Part shown: in pieces, positions 6,731-8,916 of the stretch | How the letters are laid out: each line of letters begins with the position of its first letter | Numbering within the stretch: position 1 is the stretch's first letter | NCBI GenBank assembly: GCA_035286745.1 | Contig: DATECU010000391.1 | Location: 1 to 8,916 of the forward strand | Origin: DATECU01 sp035286745 | GTDB lineage: Bacteria > Acidobacteriota > Vicinamibacteria > Fen-336 | Reading direction: 5' to 3' | DNA: 8,916 nt | The notes under the pieces: model-generated | The model's database searches: none | Told to the model about the DNA's origin: nothing | The model's input: the letters and a program-made list of their open reading frames with translations, nothing else | Position numbers and translations under genes: made by a program

Positions 6731-7249
6731 TCAGTCCTCCCAATCGCCGGAGCGGGTCTTCTTGCGCAGCTTGCGCTTCATGAGGTCTCGCTTCAGCGGC
6801 GAAAGCCGGTCCACGAAGAGCAGGCCGTCGATGTGGTCGATCTCATGGCAGAAGGCCCGGGCCAGCAGTTTAGTGGCGGTGATCACGCGCTCCTTGCCTT
6901 CGAGGTCGAGGCCGCGCACGGTGACGCGGGCCGGGCGAACCGGCGAGCCACCGAACTTGGGGACCGAGAGGCAGCCTTCCTCCTCGCGCTGCTCGCCCTC
7001 CTGCTCCACGAACTCGGGGTTGATCAGCTTGATGAGCTGCTTGGGGTCTTCCCCGACGGAGAGGTCGATCACGATCGCTCGCCAGGGAACCGCAATCTGG
7101 GGGGCAGCCAGCCCGATTCCGGGAGCGGCGTACATGGTCTCGACCATGTCGCCGACAACCGAGACGACGCTCCCGTCGATGTTGAGGACGGGCTGCGAGG
7201 GCGCGTGCAGCGCCGGATGTCCCCATCTCACGATGGTCCTGATGGCCAT
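6731..7249 (-). CDS. def: Peptide deformylase
   Basis: Metalloenzyme that removes the N-formyl group from nascent proteins at the ribosome. The 172-aa product has all three motifs: GIGLAAPQ at 44-51, EGCLSVP at 91-97 (metal ligand Cys93), and HEIDHIDG at 135-142 (His135 and His139 metal ligands, Glu136 catalytic). The residue before motif III is Cys rather than the common Gln (AFCHEIDH), a variant I recall in acidobacterial and deltaproteobacterial Defs. The basic tail (KRKLRKKTRS) resembles the ribosome-binding C-terminal helix of the family. ATG at 7249 is chosen because GGAGG is just upstream and MAIRTIVRWGHP is the expected N-terminus; an open extension further upstream reads into the aroC gap and end. 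It lies 19 nt after aroC and directly before fmt, the usual def-fmt pair. Confidence 0.96.
   Translation of the reverse strand: MAIRTIVRWGHPALHAPSQPVLNIDGSVVSVVGDMVETMYAAPGIGLAAPQIAVPWRAIVIDLSVGEDPKQLIKLINPEFVEQEGEQREEEGCLSVPKFGGSPVRPARVTVRGLDLEGKERVITATKLLARAFCHEIDHIDGLLFVDRLSPLKRDLMKRKLRKKTRSGDWED
6736..6740 (-). promoter_or_regulatory. SD site that decides the fmt start
   Basis: GGAGG inside the last codons of def. Its distance to the CTG at 6727 is 8 nt, ideal for initiation; to the GTG at 6718 it is 17 nt, too far. With the Fmt N-terminal alignment this supports CTG initiation. Confidence 0.6.
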
Positions 7250-7268
7250 GTGCCTCCGTATCCCTGGC

Positions 7269-8459
7269 TCAGCTTCCCATTCGGGGGGTGCCAAGGATTT
7301 GGTGCCAGGCGCTCCGGCTCTGCTTGAGGTGGCCCAGCAGTTCGGTCAGGGAGTCGCCCCCCAGCTTCTCCAACAGCGCGTCGCCCAGGACCAGCGCGGT
7401 CATGGCTTCGCCCACCACCCCGGCCGCCGGCACCACGCAGACGTCGCTTCGCTCGTAGGATGCGGGGGCGGGCTCTTTGGTCTGCAAGTCCACCGATCGT
7501 AGCGGAGTCATCAACGTGGGGATGGGCTTGACCACCGCCTGCACGCGAAGCTCCTCGCCGTTGGTCACGCCCCCTTCGAGGCCGCCCGCGCGGTTGGTGG
7601 GACGATGAACCCCCCGGGCCGGATCGAAGACGATCTCGTCGTGAAAGGCCGAGCCCGAAAGCCGGCCGGCGGCGAAGCCGGCGCCGATGGCCACCGCCTT
7701 CACGGCGTGGATGGACATCAGCGCCTGAGCCAGCCTGCCGTCCAGCCGCCGGTCCCACTGGGAGAAGCTGCCCAGGCCGGGGGGCACCCCGCGCGCCACC
7801 ACCTCGAAGCTGCCGCCCAGGCTGTCCCCGGCCTTCTTGGCGCGGTCGATCTCCTCCGTCATGGCTGTGGACAGCGCCTGGTCGGCGCAGCGAACCGGGC
7901 TTTCCTCCACCTGCCCTAGGCCGTCCCAACTCACTTCGTCACCGTCCAGCCCGATCCTGCCGATGCGGAGCACATGGCTCCGAATCGCTATGCCTACCGC
8001 GTCCAGCAGGGCGCGAGCCAACCCACCGGCCGCCACCCGGGCGGTGGTCTCCCGAGCACTGGCCCTTTCCAGGACGTTCCTGAGATCGCTGGTCTGATAC
8101 TTCAGGGCGCCGGCCAGGTCGGCGTGGCCGGGCCTGGGGAAGCGCAGCGCGCGCCTTTCCTGCGCCTCGGGCGGCTGCGGATCCGGGGACATCACGTCCT
8201 CCCAGTTCGCGTGGTCGCGGTTGCGGATGACCAGGGTCACCGGGCTTCCCAGGGTGACACCGTGGCGCACCCCGGCCGTGATCTCGACGGTGTCGGTCTC
8301 GATCTTCATCCGCCCCCCGCGGCCGTAGCCGCCCTGCCGCCGCCGCAGGTCGCCGTCGATCACGGCCCGGTCGACCGGCACCCCGCAGGGAAGCCCCTCC
8401 ACGATCACGGTCAGGGCGGGACCGTGAGATTCGCCCGAAGTGAGGAAGCGGAGAGTCAT
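7269..8459 (-). CDS. aroC: Chorismate synthase
   Basis: Last enzyme of the shikimate pathway: converts 5-enolpyruvylshikimate 3-phosphate to chorismate, using reduced FMN, for aromatic amino acids, folate and quinones. The 396-aa product starts MTLRFLTSGESHG, with the GESHG signature at 9-13. GYGRGGRMKIE (45-55), RPGHAD (109-114, catalytic His112), the RASARETTARVAAG signature (132-145), FSQWDRRLDGRL, NRAGGLEGGVTNGE (289-302) and RSDVCVVPAAGVVGE (337-351) are all present. Length is slightly over the usual 360 but normal for this long subtype. ATG at 8459 is supported by homology; there is no SD in front of it, and the predicted leader is only about 16 nt. First gene of the minus-strand operon, 19 nt before def; the link of aroC to def-fmt is less common than def-fmt itself. 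Confidence 0.96.
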   Translation of the reverse strand: MTLRFLTSGESHGPALTVIVEGLPCGVPVDRAVIDGDLRRRQGGYGRGGRMKIETDTVEITAGVRHGVTLGSPVTLVIRNRDHANWEDVMSPDPQPPEAQERRALRFPRPGHADLAGALKYQTSDLRNVLERASARETTARVAAGGLARALLDAVGIAIRSHVLRIGRIGLDGDEVSWDGLGQVEESPVRCADQALSTAMTEEIDRAKKAGDSLGGSFEVVARGVPPGLGSFSQWDRRLDGRLAQALMSIHAVKAVAIGAGFAAGRLSGSAFHDEIVFDPARGVHRPTNRAGGLEGGVTNGEELRVQAVVKPIPTLMTPLRSVDLQTKEPAPASYERSDVCVVPAAGVVGEAMTALVLGDALLEKLGGDSLTELLGHLKQSRSAWHQILGTPRMGS

Positions 8460-8481
8460 GGCGTGAGGATCGCGACGGCCG

Positions 8482-8511
8482 AGACTAGGGCAGCCCAAGG
8501 GGGAGTGTCAA
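8482..8511 (-). promoter_or_regulatory. Predicted sigma70-type promoter of the aroC operon
   Basis: On the minus strand a perfect -35, TTGACA (8506-8511), is followed after 18 nt by TAGTCT (8482-8487), a weaker -10. Transcription would start near 8475, so the aroC leader would be about 16 nt and without an SD. It is the best-scoring promoter by eye in the window and sits where the divergent region should drive aroC. The -35 overlaps the left arm of the 8500-8537 inverted repeat. Confidence 0.6.
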
Positions 8512-8537
8512 GGAAACCCCGGCTTGTGACACTCCCC
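8500..8537. repeat. Perfect 11-bp inverted repeat over the aroC -35
   Basis: GGGGAGTGTCA (8500-8510) and TGACACTCCCC (8527-8537) are perfect reverse complements around a 16-nt spacer. The left arm overlaps the predicted -35 of aroC. No U-run follows on either strand, so a dimeric regulator site is more likely than a terminator. The arm centres are 27 nt apart (about 2.5 turns), so this is not a simple one-face pair. Confidence 0.6.
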
Positions 8538-8550
8538 GATTCTGTAACAC
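8525..8550 (+). repeat. Imperfect direct repeat TGTGACAC / TGTAACAC
   Basis: TGTGACAC (8525-8532) recurs with one change as TGTAACAC (8543-8550), start-to-start distance 18. The first copy overlaps the right arm of the inverted repeat. Together they could be operator half-sites or elements of a plus-strand promoter for the TPR gene; neither reading is strong. Confidence 0.3.
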
Positions 8551-8589
8551 GGTCGCCGCGCTCCGCCGGCGGGCTCGGATAACCTCCGC

Positions 8590-8604
8590 TGCTGTTTGAC
8601 AGCA
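8590..8604. repeat. Small palindrome directly before the TPR-like gene
   Basis: TGCTGTTTGACAGCA has 6-bp perfect arms with a 3-nt centre. It ends 12 nt before the TTG start at 8617 and touches the G-rich ribosome-binding stretch (AGGGGGG, 8605-8611). As RNA it would form a small hairpin adjoining the RBS; as DNA it could be an operator. It also contains a TTGACA hexamer, but that is too close to the start codon to act as a -35 for this gene. Confidence 0.4.
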
Positions 8605-8616
8605 AGGGGGGCGCGC

Positions 8617-8916
8617 TTGAGCAGCAGGCAGTGCTTGGCAGAGGGACGCTACGACGACGCGTTGGCGGTGATTCGAAAGGCGAAGCGGCAGCGGCCGGCT
8701 GAGGCAACTCGCCTGGCGGTCGAGGAGTGCGCCGCGCTCTTGGGCCTGGGCCGGTACCGGGACCTGCTCCTGGTCGCGACTCGGGCCCTGGCACGGTCGC
8801 CGCTCGATGTCGACCTCAGGGCGCGGCTTCGGGTCGCCCGTGGAGAGGCCCTGTGGCGAAGCGGCCGAGTGAAGGCCGGAGAGCAGGAGGCGAACCGGGC
8901 TCTGTCGGAGGCTCAG
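8617..8916 (+). CDS. TPR-like helical-repeat protein (C-terminus cut by right edge)
   Basis: Divergent to aroC; 100 codons are visible with no stop. Translation from TTG at 8617 gives MSSRQCLAEGRYDDALAVIR and continues with alternating Ala/Leu/Arg-rich helices. CLAEGRYDDALAVI (6-19), CAALLGLGRYRDLLLVATRA (41-60) and ARGEALWRSGRVKAGEQEANRAL (73-95) fit the TPR pattern (G-Y at helix A, A near helix B), so at least two degenerate TPR units are present. The G-rich RBS (8605-8611) is 5 nt before the TTG; an earlier in-frame TTG at 8596 is possible but has no SD. The rest of the protein, which may carry an effector domain, lies outside the window, so no function is assigned. Confidence 0.65.
   Translation, partial: MSSRQCLAEGRYDDALAVIRKAKRQRPAEATRLAVEECAALLGLGRYRDLLLVATRALARSPLDVDLRARLRVARGEALWRSGRVKAGEQEANRALSEAQ

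Noticed and set aside
5442..6743. 433-aa minus-strand ORF across fmt and rsmB
   Set aside because: It covers well-conserved fmt and rsmB in another frame and is Arg/Gly/Pro/Ser-rich with no motifs; a high-GC shadow.
6531..7502. 323-aa plus-strand ORF opposite fmt, def and aroC
   Set aside because: Opposite three motif-complete genes; Ser/Arg-rich composition typical of antisense frames.
8596..8601. TTGACA as the -35 of a promoter for the TPR-like gene
   Set aside because: It lies only 15 nt before the start codon, and no -10 can fit ahead of the gene.
1..8916. CRISPR array, tRNA/rRNA, insertion sequence or phage genes
   Set aside because: I saw no regularly spaced repeats, tRNA cloverleaf signatures, rRNA blocks, transposase motifs or terminal inverted repeats; the region is dense housekeeping DNA.

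Overview
The window is a compact, high-GC bacterial chromosomal segment. Nearly all genes lie on the minus strand and read from about 8.5 kb down to the left edge. One partial plus-strand gene diverges at the right edge. BamD (an outer-membrane assembly lipoprotein) indicates a diderm. The gene order aroC-def-fmt-rsmB-PASTA-rpe, the many GTG/TTG-type starts and the strong Shine-Dalgarno (SD) sites fit an uncultured Acidobacteriota- or Deltaproteobacteria-like (Desulfobacterota/Myxococcota) genome. That assignment is an inference from memory of such neighbourhoods, not a measured result.

Layout in transcription order on the minus strand: aroC (chorismate synthase); def (peptide deformylase); fmt (methionyl-tRNA formyltransferase); rsmB (16S rRNA m5C967 methyltransferase); a single-pass membrane protein with three PASTA domains; rpe (ribulose-phosphate 3-epimerase); a YbgC-type acyl-CoA thioesterase; an extended-SDR NAD-dependent sugar-nucleotide epimerase; bamD; and, after a 158-nt gap with its own promoter, an exported LysM protein cut by the left edge. 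Spacing is tight. aroC/def, def/fmt and fmt/rsmB are separated by 19, about 3 and 7 nt. PASTA/rpe, rpe/ybgC, ybgC/epimerase and epimerase/bamD each overlap by 4 nt (ATGA or GTGA). The set looks like one long operon, or two joined at the 112-nt rsmB-PASTA gap.

Functionally, the first half covers aromatic precursor supply and N-terminal formyl-methionine handling plus ribosome modification. The second half leans towards the cell envelope: PASTA, sugar-nucleotide epimerase, BamD and LysM, with rpe and the thioesterase in between. A 157-nt divergent region (8460-8616) separates aroC from a TTG-initiated, TPR-like plus-strand gene. It holds a good sigma70-type promoter for the aroC operon overlapped by a perfect 11-bp inverted repeat.

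I do not see a new defence system, mobile element, CRISPR array, tRNA or rRNA. The most interesting details are small. fmt appears to start at a CTG codon in the same frame as def, with a single TGA between the two genes. A perfect 19-nt palindrome lies across the bamD stop codon, about 61 nt upstream of the predicted start of lysM transcription. Symmetric sites crowd the aroC/TPR divergent promoter. All other long ORFs are high-GC shadows of these genes.
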